Assembly: GCF_030268885.1 (NCBI RefSeq) | Contig: NZ_BSSA01000011.1 | Coordinates: 1 to 64,000, forward strand | Direction: 5' to 3' | Source: Kitasatospora phosalacinea | GTDB taxonomy: Bacteria; Actinomycetota; Actinomycetes; Streptomycetales; Streptomycetaceae | DNA length: 64,000 nt | Part shown: positions 49,015 through 58,355 of the stretch, piece by piece | Layout of the letters: each line of letters begins with the position of its first letter | Numbering within the stretch: the first letter of the stretch is position 1 | Notes under the pieces: generated by a model | Seen by the model: only the letters and a program-made list of their open reading frames with translations | Databases searched by the model: none | What the model was told of the DNA's origin: nothing | Position numbers and translations under genes: made by a program

Positions 49015-50541
49015 ATGAACGCGGTCCTCATCGCCCTCCTGGCCCTGCCGCTGCTCGGCGCCGCCCTGACCCTCGCCCCGATCGGCGACCGGCAGGCGCT
49101 GCGCCTCGGCACCGCCGTCACCGGCGCCACCCTGCTGCTGGCGGTCGTCCTCGCCGCGGGCTTCGACCAGGACGACCCGAGCCGGATGCAGGCCGTCACC
49201 GACGTCCCCTGGATCCCCGCGCTGGACGTCCGGCTGCACCTCGGGGTCGACGGCATCTCGCTGCCGCTGCTGGTCCTCACCGCGCTGCTCACCTTCCTGT
49301 GCGCGCTGTACTCGGTGAAGAAGCTCCCCGCGGGCCCCGGCGGCCGCGCCTTCACCGGCCTGCTGCTCCTGCTGCAGACCGGCATGCTGGCCACCTTCGC
49401 GGTGCTCGACCTGGTGCTGTTCTTCCTGGCCTTCGAGATCGTGCTCGTCCCGATGTACTTCCTGATCGCGCGCTGGGGCAGCGGACAGAAGGTCGCGGCC
49501 GCGAACCGGTTCATCCTGTACACCCTGCTCGGCTCCGCCGTGATGCTGCTCGGCTTCCTGCTGATCGGCGTCAAGGCCGGGACGTTCGACATGGTGAAAC
49601 TGGCCGACGCGCACGGCTCCGGCCTGTCGCACACCACCCAGCTGGTCGCCGCGCTGGCGATCCTGGTCGGCCTCGCCGTGAAGGCCCCCGCCTGGCCGCT
49701 GCACTCCTGGCTGCCCGACGCGCACACCGCCGCCCCCACCGCCGGGTCGGTGCTGCTGGCCGGCGTGATGCTCAAGATGGGCACCTACGGCCTGGTCCGC
49801 GTCCTGCTGCCGGTCGTCCCCGACGGCACCGCGACCTTCGCCCCCTACCTGGGCGCGTTCGCCGCCGTCGGCATCGTCTACGGCTCGCTCGCCTGCCTGG
49901 CGCTCGCGCGCAAGGGCGCCAAGGGCGACCTGAAGCGGCTGATCGCGTACTCCTCGGTCGGCCACATGGGCTTCGTGCTGCTCGGCATCGCCTCGCTCAC
50001 CCCGACCGGCCTGAACGGCGCGCTGTTCGCCAACGTCGCGCACGGCCTGATCACCGGCCTGCTGTTCTTCGTGGTCGGCGCCGTCAAGGACCGCTACGGC
50101 ACCGCCGACCTCGACACCCTCGCCGGGACCACCGGCGCCGCCCTCTACGGCCGCGCCCCGCGGATCGGCGCCCTGCTCGCCTTCGCCGCCGTCGCCAGCC
50201 TCGGCCTGCCCGGCCTGGCCGGGTTCTGGGGCGAACTGCTCGCCATGTACGGCGCGTTCGACCCGGCCGCCGGGCTCTCCCGGCCCGCGTTCGTCACCTA
50301 CATGGCGCTGGCCGGCCTCGGCACCCTGCTCACCGCCGCCTACCTGCTGGTCGTGGTCAAGCGGGTCTGCATGGGCGACCCGGAGCAGCCCGCCCCGGTC
50401 GCCGACCTGCCCGACCTCAAGGGCTACGAGGCCGCCAGCTGGACGCCGCTCGCCGCGCTCACCCTGCTCGCGGGCCTGTGGCCGGCCCTGCTCCTCGGCC
50501 TCTCCGACCCGGCCGTCAAGCACCTCCTCGGAGGCGGCTGA
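49015..50541 (+). CDS. nuoM: NADH-quinone oxidoreductase subunit M, antiporter-like
   Basis: The 508-residue membrane protein carries the NuoM core: AFEIVLVPMYFLIARWGSGQKVAAANRFILYTLLGS, the VKAPAWPLHSWLPDAHTAAPTAGSVLLAGVMLKMGTYGLVR motif with proton-path lysines and histidine, and LIAYSSVGHMGFVLLGI. Length is typical. ATG 49015 has GGAG seven bases upstream. A 43-bp gap follows nuoL, the only real gap in the cluster, and its stop overlaps nuoN. Confidence 0.96.
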   Translation: MNAVLIALLALPLLGAALTLAPIGDRQALRLGTAVTGATLLLAVVLAAGFDQDDPSRMQAVTDVPWIPALDVRLHLGVDGISLPLLVLTALLTFLCALYSVKKLPAGPGGRAFTGLLLLLQTGMLATFAVLDLVLFFLAFEIVLVPMYFLIARWGSGQKVAAANRFILYTLLGSAVMLLGFLLIGVKAGTFDMVKLADAHGSGLSHTTQLVAALAILVGLAVKAPAWPLHSWLPDAHTAAPTAGSVLLAGVMLKMGTYGLVRVLLPVVPDGTATFAPYLGAFAAVGIVYGSLACLALARKGAKGDLKRLIAYSSVGHMGFVLLGIASLTPTGLNGALFANVAHGLITGLLFFVVGAVKDRYGTADLDTLAGTTGAALYGRAPRIGALLAFAAVASLGLPGLAGFWGELLAMYGAFDPAAGLSRPAFVTYMALAGLGTLLTAAYLLVVVKRVCMGDPEQPAPVADLPDLKGYEAASWTPLAALTLLAGLWPALLLGLSDPAVKHLLGGG

Positions 50542-52103
50542 TGACCACCGCTCACGACCTGGGGCAGCCCCTCATGACTCCGCTGACGCCGCTCGCCGTC
50601 GCCGACCCGGGCGGCCTGATCCAGTCCGTCGACTGGGTGGCGGTCGCCCCGCCGCTGATCGCCGCGCTCGCCGCCCTCGCCGTCCTGGTCACCGACCTGT
50701 TCCTGCCCGAGGCCCGCAAGCGCCTGCTCGGCTGGCTGAGCGCCGCCGGACTGCTCGCCGCGCTGGCCGCGCTGCTCCCGCTCGCCCTGGGCGACACCCG
50801 CTCCACCTTCTGCTTCAAGAGCCCCGGCGGCGGCTGCTCCTACACCGCCGACCACTTCGCGCTCGCCTTCCAGCTGCTGGCCCTCGGCGGCGCGCTGCTG
50901 ACGGTGCTGCTCTCCCTGCACACCGTCGAGGCGGAGAAGCTGCCGGGCGGCGAGTACTGGTTCCTGCTGCTCTCCTCCGCCTGCGGCGCCGCCCTGCTGC
51001 CCGCCTCCCGCGACCTCGCCACCCTGGTGATCGCGCTGGAGGTCGCCACCCTGCCCGCGTTCGCCCTGGTCGGGCTGCGCCGGGACGGCCGCGGCGCGGA
51101 GAGCGCGCTCAAGTTCTTCCTCTCCTCGGTCAACGCGACCGCCGTGATGCTGCTCGGCGTCAGCTTCGTCTACGCCGCCGCCGGGACGATCCAGCTGCAG
51201 GGCGTCGCCGACGGACTGGCCCAGGCCCCCGGCCGGTTGAAGCCGCTCGCCGAGGCGGGCGCGGTGCTCACCCTGGTCGGCTTCGCGTTCAAGACCGCCG
51301 CCGTCCCGTTCCACTTCTGGGTCCCCGACACGTACGTCGGCGCCCCGCTGCCGGTGGCCGGCTACCTCTCGGTGGTCGGCAAGGCGGCCGGCCTGTCCGG
51401 CCTCGCGCTGGTCACCACGCTCGCCCTCCGCCCGTACGGCCACACCTGGGGCCTGGTGCTGGCGGTGCTCGCCGCGCTCACCATGACGTTCGGCAACGCG
51501 GCCGCGCTGCGCCAGCGCACCGACACCCCGCACGGGGCGGTCCGGCTGCTGGCCTGGTCCTCGGTCGGCCAGGCCGGCTACCTGCTGGTGCCGCTGGCCG
51601 CCGCCGGGTACGCGGGCTCGGCCGAGCCGCTGGGCGCGACCGTGGCGTACGCGCTGATCTACGGCCTGGTGAACCTGGGCGCGTTCGGCGTGGTGGCGCT
51701 GGTCGGCGGCTCCGGACGGCTGGACGGCTTCCGCGGGCTGGCCGGGCGCAACCGCTGGGCGGCGTTCGGGCTGGCGTTCTTCCTGCTCTGCCTGGCGGGC
51801 CTGCCGCCGGGCGTGGTCGGCCTGTTCGGCAAGGTCGTGGTGTTCCGCTCGGCCGTGGACGCGGGCCTGGGCTGGCTGGCCGTGGTGATGGCGGTGAACG
51901 TGGTGGTCGCGCTCGCCTACTACCTGAAGTGGACCGCCCTGCTGTTCGCCCCGTCCGCCGGGGAGGGCGTCGCGGAGGGCGATGCCGGGCACCGGACCCC
52001 GGCCCCGCTGGGCGCCGCGCTGGGCCTGGCCGCGGTCGGCGCGGTGGTGCTCTCGGTGGCCCCGCAACTGGTGCTGCAGGTGGTGTCGGGCAGCCTGTTC
52101 TGA
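50541..52103 (+). CDS. nuoN: NADH-quinone oxidoreductase subunit N, antiporter-like
   Basis: The 520-residue membrane protein is the third antiporter-like subunit: ALKFFLSSVNATAVMLLGVSFVYAAAGTI, FAFKTAAVPFHFWVPDTYVGAPLPVAGYLSVVGKAAGL with its lysine/histidine pair, LLAWSSVGQAGYLL and LCLAGLPPGVVGLFGK. ATG 50541 overlaps the nuoM stop. It ends the cluster; htpX follows 106 bp later. Confidence 0.96.
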   Translation: MTTAHDLGQPLMTPLTPLAVADPGGLIQSVDWVAVAPPLIAALAALAVLVTDLFLPEARKRLLGWLSAAGLLAALAALLPLALGDTRSTFCFKSPGGGCSYTADHFALAFQLLALGGALLTVLLSLHTVEAEKLPGGEYWFLLLSSACGAALLPASRDLATLVIALEVATLPAFALVGLRRDGRGAESALKFFLSSVNATAVMLLGVSFVYAAAGTIQLQGVADGLAQAPGRLKPLAEAGAVLTLVGFAFKTAAVPFHFWVPDTYVGAPLPVAGYLSVVGKAAGLSGLALVTTLALRPYGHTWGLVLAVLAALTMTFGNAAALRQRTDTPHGAVRLLAWSSVGQAGYLLVPLAAAGYAGSAEPLGATVAYALIYGLVNLGAFGVVALVGGSGRLDGFRGLAGRNRWAAFGLAFFLLCLAGLPPGVVGLFGKVVVFRSAVDAGLGWLAVVMAVNVVVALAYYLKWTALLFAPSAGEGVAEGDAGHRTPAPLGAALGLAAVGAVVLSVAPQLVLQVVSGSLF

Positions 52104-52209
52104 ACCGTGGTCGAATGCCGGAGGGAACGAACCGCCCGGTTCGGCGCGTTGATCCCGGCAGAGGGAAGCGGCTCCACGGCTTCCACCGGCACCACAGGAG
52201 GGTCCCGCA

Positions 52210-53067
52210 GTGCACAGCCACCACAACGGGTTGCGGACGGCCGTCCTGCTGGGCGGCCTCTCCGCACTGATCCTGGTGATCGGCAGCTTCTTCGGTCGCA
52301 CCGGCCTGCTGGTGGCCCTGCTGATCGCGGTCGGCACCAACGCGTACGCCTACTGGAACAGCGACAAGCTGGCGCTGCGCGCCATGCGGGCCCGCCCGGT
52401 CAGCGAGATCGAGGCCCCACAGCTGTACCGGATCGTCCGCGAGCTCTCCACCTCGGCCCGCCAGCCGATGCCCCGGCTCTACATCTCGCCCACCCCCGCG
52501 CCGAACGCCTTCGCCACCGGCCGCAACCCGCGCAACGCGGCGGTCTGCTGCACCGACGGCATCCTGCAGCTGCTGGACGAGCGCGAGCTGCGCGGCGTCC
52601 TGGGCCACGAGCTCAGCCACGTCTACAACCGGGACATCCTGATCTCCTCGGTGGCCGGGGCGCTCGCCTCGGTGGTGATGTTCCTGGTGAACTTCGCCTG
52701 GCTGATCCCGGTCGGGCGCTCGGACGACGACGACGGCCCGGGCCTGGTCGGCATGCTGGCGATCATGATCCTGGGGCCGGTCGCCGCCAGCCTGATCCAA
52801 CTGGCCGTCAGCCGCTCCCGCGAGTACCAGGCCGACGCCGACGGGGCCCGGATCACCGGCGACCCGCTCGCCCTGGCCAGCGCCCTGCGCAAGCTCGACG
52901 CGGGCACCCAGCGGCTGCCGCTGCCGCCCGAGCCGCAGCTGCAGACCGCCAGCCACATGATGATCGCCAACCCGTTCCGTCCCGGCGAGCGCGGCGCGAA
53001 GCTGTTCTCCACCCACCCGCCGATGCGCGAGCGGATCGCCCGCCTGGAGCGGATGGCCGGGCACTGA
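52210..53067 (+). CDS. htpX: HtpX membrane metalloprotease
   Basis: The 285-residue protein has two N-terminal hydrophobic segments, another pair after residue 145, and the zinc-protease motif H133-E134-LS-H137 in GVLGHELSHVYNRD with a downstream SREYQADADGA glutamate. NPRNAAVCCTDGIL and STHPPMRERIARL are HtpX features. It degrades damaged membrane proteins, acting at the cytoplasmic face. GTG 52210 has AGGAGGG eight bases upstream. Following a large membrane-protein operon, it may serve quality control, but the link is inferred from location only. Confidence 0.95.
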   Translation: MHSHHNGLRTAVLLGGLSALILVIGSFFGRTGLLVALLIAVGTNAYAYWNSDKLALRAMRARPVSEIEAPQLYRIVRELSTSARQPMPRLYISPTPAPNAFATGRNPRNAAVCCTDGILQLLDERELRGVLGHELSHVYNRDILISSVAGALASVVMFLVNFAWLIPVGRSDDDDGPGLVGMLAIMILGPVAASLIQLAVSRSREYQADADGARITGDPLALASALRKLDAGTQRLPLPPEPQLQTASHMMIANPFRPGERGAKLFSTHPPMRERIARLERMAGH

Positions 53068-53188
53068 CCGCCCCGCGGCCCGCCCGCTGACCCCTTCGGG
53101 CGACCGACCGGCGAGCGTCCGCCGCCCGCACCCGCCCCGCTGGTAGGGCTGAACGCACTGACCAGTCCGAGGCCGGAGGTGCGGTGCG

Positions 53189-54919
53189 GTGACCATGCTG
53201 CCCAGCGATGCCGAACTGGGCCCCACCGGCCCGCCCGTCCCGCAGCCGCCGCCGCGCCGCCGCTTCGGCCGGGCCTCCCGCCCGCGCCGGGGCCGGGCGG
53301 TGGTGGTGTGGCTGACCACCACCGACCACAAGCAGATCGGCACCCTCTACCTGGTCACCTCGTTCGCCTTCTTCCTGGTCGGCGGCGTGCTGGCGCTGGC
53401 GATGCGCGCCGAGCTGGCCCGTCCGGGGACGCAGATCCTGTCGAACGAGCAGTTCAACCAGGCGTTCACCATGCACGGCACGATCATGCTGCTGATGTTC
53501 GCCACCCCGCTGTTCGCGGGCTTCGCCAACTGGTTCATGCCGCTCCAGATCGGCGCCCCCGACGTGGCCTTCCCCCGGCTGAACGCCTTCGCGTACTGGA
53601 TGTACCTGTTCGGTTCGCTGATCGCGGTGGGGGGCTTCCTGACCCCGAACGGGGCGGCCGACTTCGGCTGGTTCGCCTACGCGCCGCTGAACGACGCGAT
53701 CCACTCGCCGGGGGTCGGCGCCGACATGTGGATCATGGGTCTGGCCTTCTCCGGCTTCGGAACGATCCTCGGCTCGGTCAACTTCATCACCACGATCGTC
53801 TGCCTGCGGGCGCCGGGCATGACGCTGTTCCGGATGTCGATCTTCACCTGGAACGTGCTGCTGACCTCGATCCTGGTGCTGATGGCCTTCCCGGTGCTGG
53901 CCGGGGCGCTGCTCTGCCTGGAGGCGGACCGCAAGTTCGGGGCGCACGTCTTCGACCCGGCCAACGGCGGGCCGATCCTGTGGCAGCACCTGTTCTGGTT
54001 CTTCGGCCACCCCGAGGTCTACATCATCGCGCTGCCGTTCTTCGGCATCGTCACCGAGATCCTCCCGGTGTTCTCCCGCAAGCCGGTCTTCGGGTACTCC
54101 GGCCTGATCGCCGCGACCATCGCCATCGCGGGCCTGTCGGTCACCGTCTGGGCGCACCACATGTTCGTGACCGGGCAGGTGCTGCTGCCCTTCTTCTCGT
54201 TCATGACCTTCCTGATCGCGGTCCCGACGGGCGTGAAGTTCTTCAACTGGGTCGGCACCATGTGGCGCGGCTCGCTCTCCTTCGAGACGCCGATGCTCTG
54301 GTCGATCGGCTTCCTGGTGACCTTCCTGTTCGGCGGTCTGACCGGCGTGCTGCTGGCCTCGCCGCCGATCGACTTCCACGTCTCGGACTCGTACTTCGTC
54401 GTCGCGCACTTCCACTACGTGGTGTTCGGGACGGTGGTCTTCGCGATGTTCGCGGGCTTCTACTTCTGGTGGCCCAAGATGACCGGGCGGATGCTGGACG
54501 AGCGCCTCGGCAAGATCCACTTCTGGACGCTGTTCGTCGGCTTCCACACCACCTTCCTGGTCCAGCACTGGTTGGGCGCCGAGGGCATGCCGCGCCGGTA
54601 CGCGGACTACCTGGCCTCGGACGGCTTCACCACGCTGAACACCGTCTCGACCATCGGGTCCTTCCTGCTCGGCCTGTCCACCCTGCCGTTCCTGTACAAC
54701 CTCTGGAAGACCGCCAGGTACGCGCCCGGGGTCGGCGTCGACGACCCGTGGGGCTACGGCCGCTCGCTGGAGTGGGCGACCTCCTGCCCGCCGCCGCGGC
54801 ACAACTTCACCACCCTGCCGCGGGTCCGCTCCGAGTCCCCGGCCTTCGACCTGCACCACCCCGACATCGCGGAGTTCGACCGGCTGCAGAACGACCGGCC
54901 GCTGTCCGAGCCGCACTGA
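53189..54919 (+). CDS. ctaD: Cytochrome c oxidase subunit I (aa3-type)
   Basis: The 576-residue protein has twelve membrane helices and the heme-copper ligands: TMHGTIMLLMFATPLFAGFANWFMPLQIGA (heme a), HPEVYIIALPFFG (CuB His and the cross-linked Tyr), VWAHHMFVTG (CuB pair) and DSYFVVAHFHYVVFG (heme a3/a ligands). It forms the catalytic core of cytochrome c oxidase. No ctaC, ctaE or qcr gene is nearby, so it is an extra isolated copy. GTG 53189 has GGAGG nine bases upstream; the second-codon ATG at 53195 is an alternative. Confidence 0.96.
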   Translation: MTMLPSDAELGPTGPPVPQPPPRRRFGRASRPRRGRAVVVWLTTTDHKQIGTLYLVTSFAFFLVGGVLALAMRAELARPGTQILSNEQFNQAFTMHGTIMLLMFATPLFAGFANWFMPLQIGAPDVAFPRLNAFAYWMYLFGSLIAVGGFLTPNGAADFGWFAYAPLNDAIHSPGVGADMWIMGLAFSGFGTILGSVNFITTIVCLRAPGMTLFRMSIFTWNVLLTSILVLMAFPVLAGALLCLEADRKFGAHVFDPANGGPILWQHLFWFFGHPEVYIIALPFFGIVTEILPVFSRKPVFGYSGLIAATIAIAGLSVTVWAHHMFVTGQVLLPFFSFMTFLIAVPTGVKFFNWVGTMWRGSLSFETPMLWSIGFLVTFLFGGLTGVLLASPPIDFHVSDSYFVVAHFHYVVFGTVVFAMFAGFYFWWPKMTGRMLDERLGKIHFWTLFVGFHTTFLVQHWLGAEGMPRRYADYLASDGFTTLNTVSTIGSFLLGLSTLPFLYNLWKTARYAPGVGVDDPWGYGRSLEWATSCPPPRHNFTTLPRVRSESPAFDLHHPDIAEFDRLQNDRPLSEPH

Positions 54920-55061
54920 CGCCCGGGCCGCCGCCGCGGCGTCGCACCGGGGGCCGCGCTCGGCGTGCGGTGTCCGTTTCGCGGTGATAGGAATCGTTTC
55001 GTCCCTGCGCCGTCAGAGGTGTGGGGACGTTCCGTCTGACTGCGTGCGGGATCGGAGCGTC

Positions 55062-55487
55062 ATGGACAACTATCCGTTGCTCAACATCTTCTGGACGATG
55101 CTGGAGCTGTTCCTCTGGATCCTCTGGTTCTTCCTGCTGTTCAAGATCATCACCGACATCTTCCGCAGCGACGACATGGGCGGCTGGGGCAAGGCCGGTT
55201 GGACGATCTTCGTGATCCTGCTGCCGTTCCTGGGCGTGCTGGTCTACCTGATCGCCCGCGGCGGCTCGATGCAGCAGCGGGACGTCGACCAGGCCAGGAA
55301 GGCCGACGCGGCGTTCCAGGACTACGTCCGCAGGGCGGCGGGCACCGGCGCCCCCGGCTCCGGTGCGTCCTCCGGCGGTGGCTCCGGCGGGCACGTGGAG
55401 GACCTGGCGAAGCTGGCCGAACTCAGGAACGGCGGTGCGCTGTCCGAGGAGGAGTACCAGCGGGCCAAGGACAAGCTGCTCGCCTGA
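55062..55487 (+). CDS. PLDc_N plus SHOCT domain small membrane protein
   Basis: The 141-residue protein has two membrane segments (FWTMLELFLWILWFFLLFKII and GWTIFVILLPFLGVLVYLIARG), the PLDc_N-type pattern also seen in the gene at 13193-13603. A Gly/Ser-rich linker leads to a C-terminal SHOCT module DLAKLAELRNGGALSEEEYQRAKDKLL, which mediates oligomerisation or protein contacts. ATG 55062 has GGAG a few bases upstream. Function is unknown. Confidence 0.85.
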   Translation: MDNYPLLNIFWTMLELFLWILWFFLLFKIITDIFRSDDMGGWGKAGWTIFVILLPFLGVLVYLIARGGSMQQRDVDQARKADAAFQDYVRRAAGTGAPGSGASSGGGSGGHVEDLAKLAELRNGGALSEEEYQRAKDKLLA

Positions 55488-55510
55488 CGCCCGCCCGGCG
55501 CGACGACGAC

Positions 55511-55537
55511 GGAGGCCCGCCCGCCCGGCGGGCCTCC
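55511..55537 (+). terminator. Terminator after the SHOCT protein gene
   Basis: GGAGGCCCGCC and GGCGGGCCTCC form an 11-bp perfect stem with a five-base loop, 23 bases after the stop. Confidence 0.75.
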
Positions 55538-55649
55538 CGCCGTTCCCGGCCGCCCCTTCCGCCCCGTCCGGCCCCCTCCCGTCACACCCCTGCCACAAGG
55601 ACGGGCCGCCACCTGACCGTCCGGCCCCCGGTGTGCGAGCCTGGAGGGC

Positions 55650-56051
55650 ATGAAGCTGGTCAACTTCCTGCTCAACGTCATCTGGCTGCTGTTCTGCGGC
55701 CTGTGGATGGCGATCGGTTACGCGCTCGCCGGGATCATCTGCTTCGTCCTGATCGTCACCATCCCGTTCGGCATCGCGTCCTTCCGCCTCGCGGGGTTCA
55801 TGCTCTGGCCGTTCGGCCGCACCACCGTGGTGCGGGACGACGCGGGCGCCCCCTCCTGCGTGGGCAACGTGATCTGGCTGGTGTTCGCGGGCTGGTGGCT
55901 GGCGCTCGGGCACATCGTCACCAGCATCCCGCTGTTCCTGTCGATCATCGGCATCCCGTTCGGCTGGGCCAACCTCAAGATGGTCCCGATCTCGCTGACC
56001 CCGCTCGGCCGGGAGGTCGTCACCACCGACCAGGGCTTCGGCGGCCGCTGA
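55650..56051 (+). CDS. YccF-domain membrane protein
   Basis: The 133-residue protein has two copies of a YccF-like segment, first LNVIWLLFCGLWMAIGYALAGIICFVLIVTIPFGIASFRLAGFMLWPFG, then NVIWLVFAGWWLALGHIVTSIPLFLSIIGIPFGWANLKMVPISLTPLG. Each holds a paired membrane hairpin with IPFG. Family proteins are widespread inner-membrane proteins of unknown role. GTG/ATG at 55650 follows a weak GGAGG-type region (CCTGGAGGGC). Confidence 0.88.
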   Translation: MKLVNFLLNVIWLLFCGLWMAIGYALAGIICFVLIVTIPFGIASFRLAGFMLWPFGRTTVVRDDAGAPSCVGNVIWLVFAGWWLALGHIVTSIPLFLSIIGIPFGWANLKMVPISLTPLGREVVTTDQGFGGR

Positions 56052-56136
56052 CACCGCGCCGCCCGGAAACCGCTCGCGCAGCGGCCCGGCGCCGGGTACA
56101 ACTGCCGGGTCGGACGAGGACGGTGAGGAGCGGCGG

Positions 56137-56937
56137 ATGGCGGACGGCGAGATCCCGGTGGACGAGGTCCCGGCGGGCGAGATCCTGACGGGCGGGGTCA
56201 ACCGGGTGGAGCGGCGCGGCGACCGGGTGCTGCGACCGACCGGGCCGTGGTCGCCCGCCGTGCACGGGCTGCTGGCGCACGTGCGGGCGGCCGGGTTCAC
56301 GGCGGGGCCGCGGTTCCACGGGCTGAGCGAGGACGGGCGGGAGGTGCTGGACTTCCTGCCCGGCGAGGTGCCCGACTACCCGCCCACCCCCGCGGCCGCC
56401 TCCCGCACCGCCCTGCTCGACGCGGCCCGCCTGCTGCGCGCCTACCACGACGCCACCGCGGGCTACACCGCCGAGGGCTGGATGCTGCCCGCCCGGGAGC
56501 CCGCCGAGGTGGTCTGCCACGGCGACTACGCCCCGCACAACTGCGTGCTGGACGGCGAACGCGTGGTCGGCGTCATCGACTTCGACACCGCCCACCCCGG
56601 ACCCCGGCTGTGGGACGTCGCCCACGCCGTCTACCGCTGGGCGCCCACCACCGCCCCCGGCAACGCCGACGGCTTCGGCACCCCCGACGAACAGGCCGTC
56701 CGGGTAAGGGAGTTCTGCGACGCGTACGGCCTCGGCCGGGCCGACCGGGAAGGTCTGGTCGACGCGATCGAGGCCCGGCTGCACGCCCTGGTCGCGCACA
56801 TGCGGGCCGAAGCCGCCGCCGGGAGCGCCGCGTTCGCCTCGCACCTGGCCGACGGGCACCACCTGATGTACCTGTCCGACGCCGCGTACGTGGTGCGCGA
56901 GCGCGCCCGGTTCGAGGCTCAACTCCTCGCGGAGTGA
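56137..56937 (+). CDS. Aminoglycoside phosphotransferase (APH)-fold kinase
   Basis: The 266-residue protein has the APH catalytic core VVCHGDYAPHNCVLDGERVVGVIDFDTAHPGPRLWDVAHAVYRW: the HGDxxxxN catalytic loop and the IDFD metal-binding motif. The N-terminal half is consistent with the kinase N-lobe. Members phosphorylate antibiotics or other small molecules; this one is short, so a house-keeping small-molecule kinase is as likely as resistance. GTGAGGAGCGG gives a good ribosome-binding site for ATG 56137. Its 3' end overlaps the opposite-strand glycosidase gene by 19 bp. Confidence 0.88.
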   Translation: MADGEIPVDEVPAGEILTGGVNRVERRGDRVLRPTGPWSPAVHGLLAHVRAAGFTAGPRFHGLSEDGREVLDFLPGEVPDYPPTPAAASRTALLDAARLLRAYHDATAGYTAEGWMLPAREPAEVVCHGDYAPHNCVLDGERVVGVIDFDTAHPGPRLWDVAHAVYRWAPTTAPGNADGFGTPDEQAVRVREFCDAYGLGRADREGLVDAIEARLHALVAHMRAEAAAGSAAFASHLADGHHLMYLSDAAYVVRERARFEAQLLAE

Positions 56938-58295
56938 CGGGAGATCAGCTCCCGGTACCAGTGGTACGAGTCCTTCGGGGTGCGCCGCTGGGTGGCGTAG
57001 TCCACGTGCACCACCCCGAAGCGCTTGCCGTAGCCGTACGTCCACTCGAAGTTGTCCAGCAGCGACCAGACGTAGTAGCCGCGCACGTCCACCCCCGCGG
57101 CCAGCGCCGCTGCCACCGCCCGGAGGTGGCCGTCCAGGTAGGCGATCCGGTCGGCGTCGTGCACCACCCCGTCCGGGCCCGGGGCGTCGTCCTCGGCGGA
57201 GCCGTTCTCGGTGACGAGCAGCGGGGGCAGCGCCGGGCCGTACTCCTCGTGCAGGTCGACCAGCAGGGCGCGCAGGGTGTCCGGGGCGACCGCCCAGTCC
57301 ATCGCGGTGTGCCGGGCGTGCGGGTCGCGGACGTGCGCGAAGCGGTTGTCGGTGGCGTCCCGCCGGGCCGGGTCGGGTTCCCGGTGCGGGGCGGTGCGGA
57401 CGGTCGCCGGGGTGTAGTAGTTCACGCCCAGGAAGTCCATCGGGGCCGCGATCAGCGGCAGGTCGCCCTCGCGCCGGAAGTCCTGGCGCTCGATCAGCTC
57501 GCCCCAGGTGTCCGCCTCGGCGGCCGGGTAGCGACCGCGCAGCAGCGGCTCCGTCCACACCAGGTTGCGCTGGGTGCGGGCGCGCAGCGCGGCGAGGGCG
57601 TCGGCCGGGGTGGCAGGGGTGACGTGGTCCAGGTTGAGGGTGATCCCGGCCTCCCGGACCCCGGCCGCGCGCAGCGCGCCCATCGCCAGGCCGTGCCCGA
57701 GCAGCAGGTGGTGGGCGGCGGCCAGGGCGGGCGTCCCCGAGCGCACCCCCGGGGCGTGCACGCCGTTGCCGTAGCCCAGGAAGGCGCTGCACCAGGGCTC
57801 GTTGAGGGTGGTCCAGCGCGGCACCCGGTCCGCCAGCGCCCCCGCCACCACCGCCGCGTACTCCGCGAAGCGGTGCGCGGTCTCCCGGGCCCGCCAGCCG
57901 CCGCCGTCCTCCAGCGGCTGCGGCAGGTCCCAGTGGTAGAGCGTCACCGCGGGCTCGATCCCGGCCGCCAGCAGGCCGTCCACCAGCCGCGAGTAGAAGT
58001 CCAGCCCCGCCCGGTTCACCGCCCCGCCACCGCCGGGCAGCACCCGCGGCCAGGAGACCGAGAAGCGGTACGAGCCGACGCCGAGCCGCCGCAGCAGCTC
58101 GACGTCCTGCGGCCAGCGCCGGTAGTGCTCGCAGGCGGGCTCCCCGGTGTCACCGCCCGCGACCCGGCCCGGCTCGGCGCAGAAGGCGTCCCAGATCGAC
58201 GGGCCGCGGCCGTCGGCGCGGGTGGCGCCCTCGATCTGGAAGGCGGCGGTACCGGCGCCGAAGACGAAACCGGGCGGGAAGGAGAGTTCGGCCAT
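56919..58295 (-). CDS. GH1-family beta-glucosidase
   Basis: The 458-residue protein has the GH1 (beta-glucosidase) features: FPPGFVFGAGTAAFQIEGA at the start, YRFSVSWPRVLPGG, the acid/base glutamate in TTLNEPW, FLGVNYYTPA, and the nucleophile glutamate in LLVTENGSAEDD, ending with VWSLLDNFEWTYGYGKRFG. No signal peptide, so intracellular. ATG 58295 is used. No sugar transporter or LacI regulator is adjacent. Upstream AT-richer sequence (58352-58377) with GTTTGACTAAAC may contain a promoter or operator. Confidence 0.95.
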   Translation of the reverse strand: MAELSFPPGFVFGAGTAAFQIEGATRADGRGPSIWDAFCAEPGRVAGGDTGEPACEHYRRWPQDVELLRRLGVGSYRFSVSWPRVLPGGGGAVNRAGLDFYSRLVDGLLAAGIEPAVTLYHWDLPQPLEDGGGWRARETAHRFAEYAAVVAGALADRVPRWTTLNEPWCSAFLGYGNGVHAPGVRSGTPALAAAHHLLLGHGLAMGALRAAGVREAGITLNLDHVTPATPADALAALRARTQRNLVWTEPLLRGRYPAAEADTWGELIERQDFRREGDLPLIAAPMDFLGVNYYTPATVRTAPHREPDPARRDATDNRFAHVRDPHARHTAMDWAVAPDTLRALLVDLHEEYGPALPPLLVTENGSAEDDAPGPDGVVHDADRIAYLDGHLRAVAAALAAGVDVRGYYVWSLLDNFEWTYGYGKRFGVVHVDYATQRRTPKDSYHWYRELISRHSARS

Positions 58296-58355
58296 GGGTC
58301 GATTCTGAACCGCCACAAGCAAGCACCAACAGGGGTTACTCGCGCTCGGATCGAT

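Noticed and set aside
56137..56937. Phosphotransferase considered as an antibiotic resistance gene
   Set aside because: APH-fold kinases are very diverse, and no antibiotic-related context is present.
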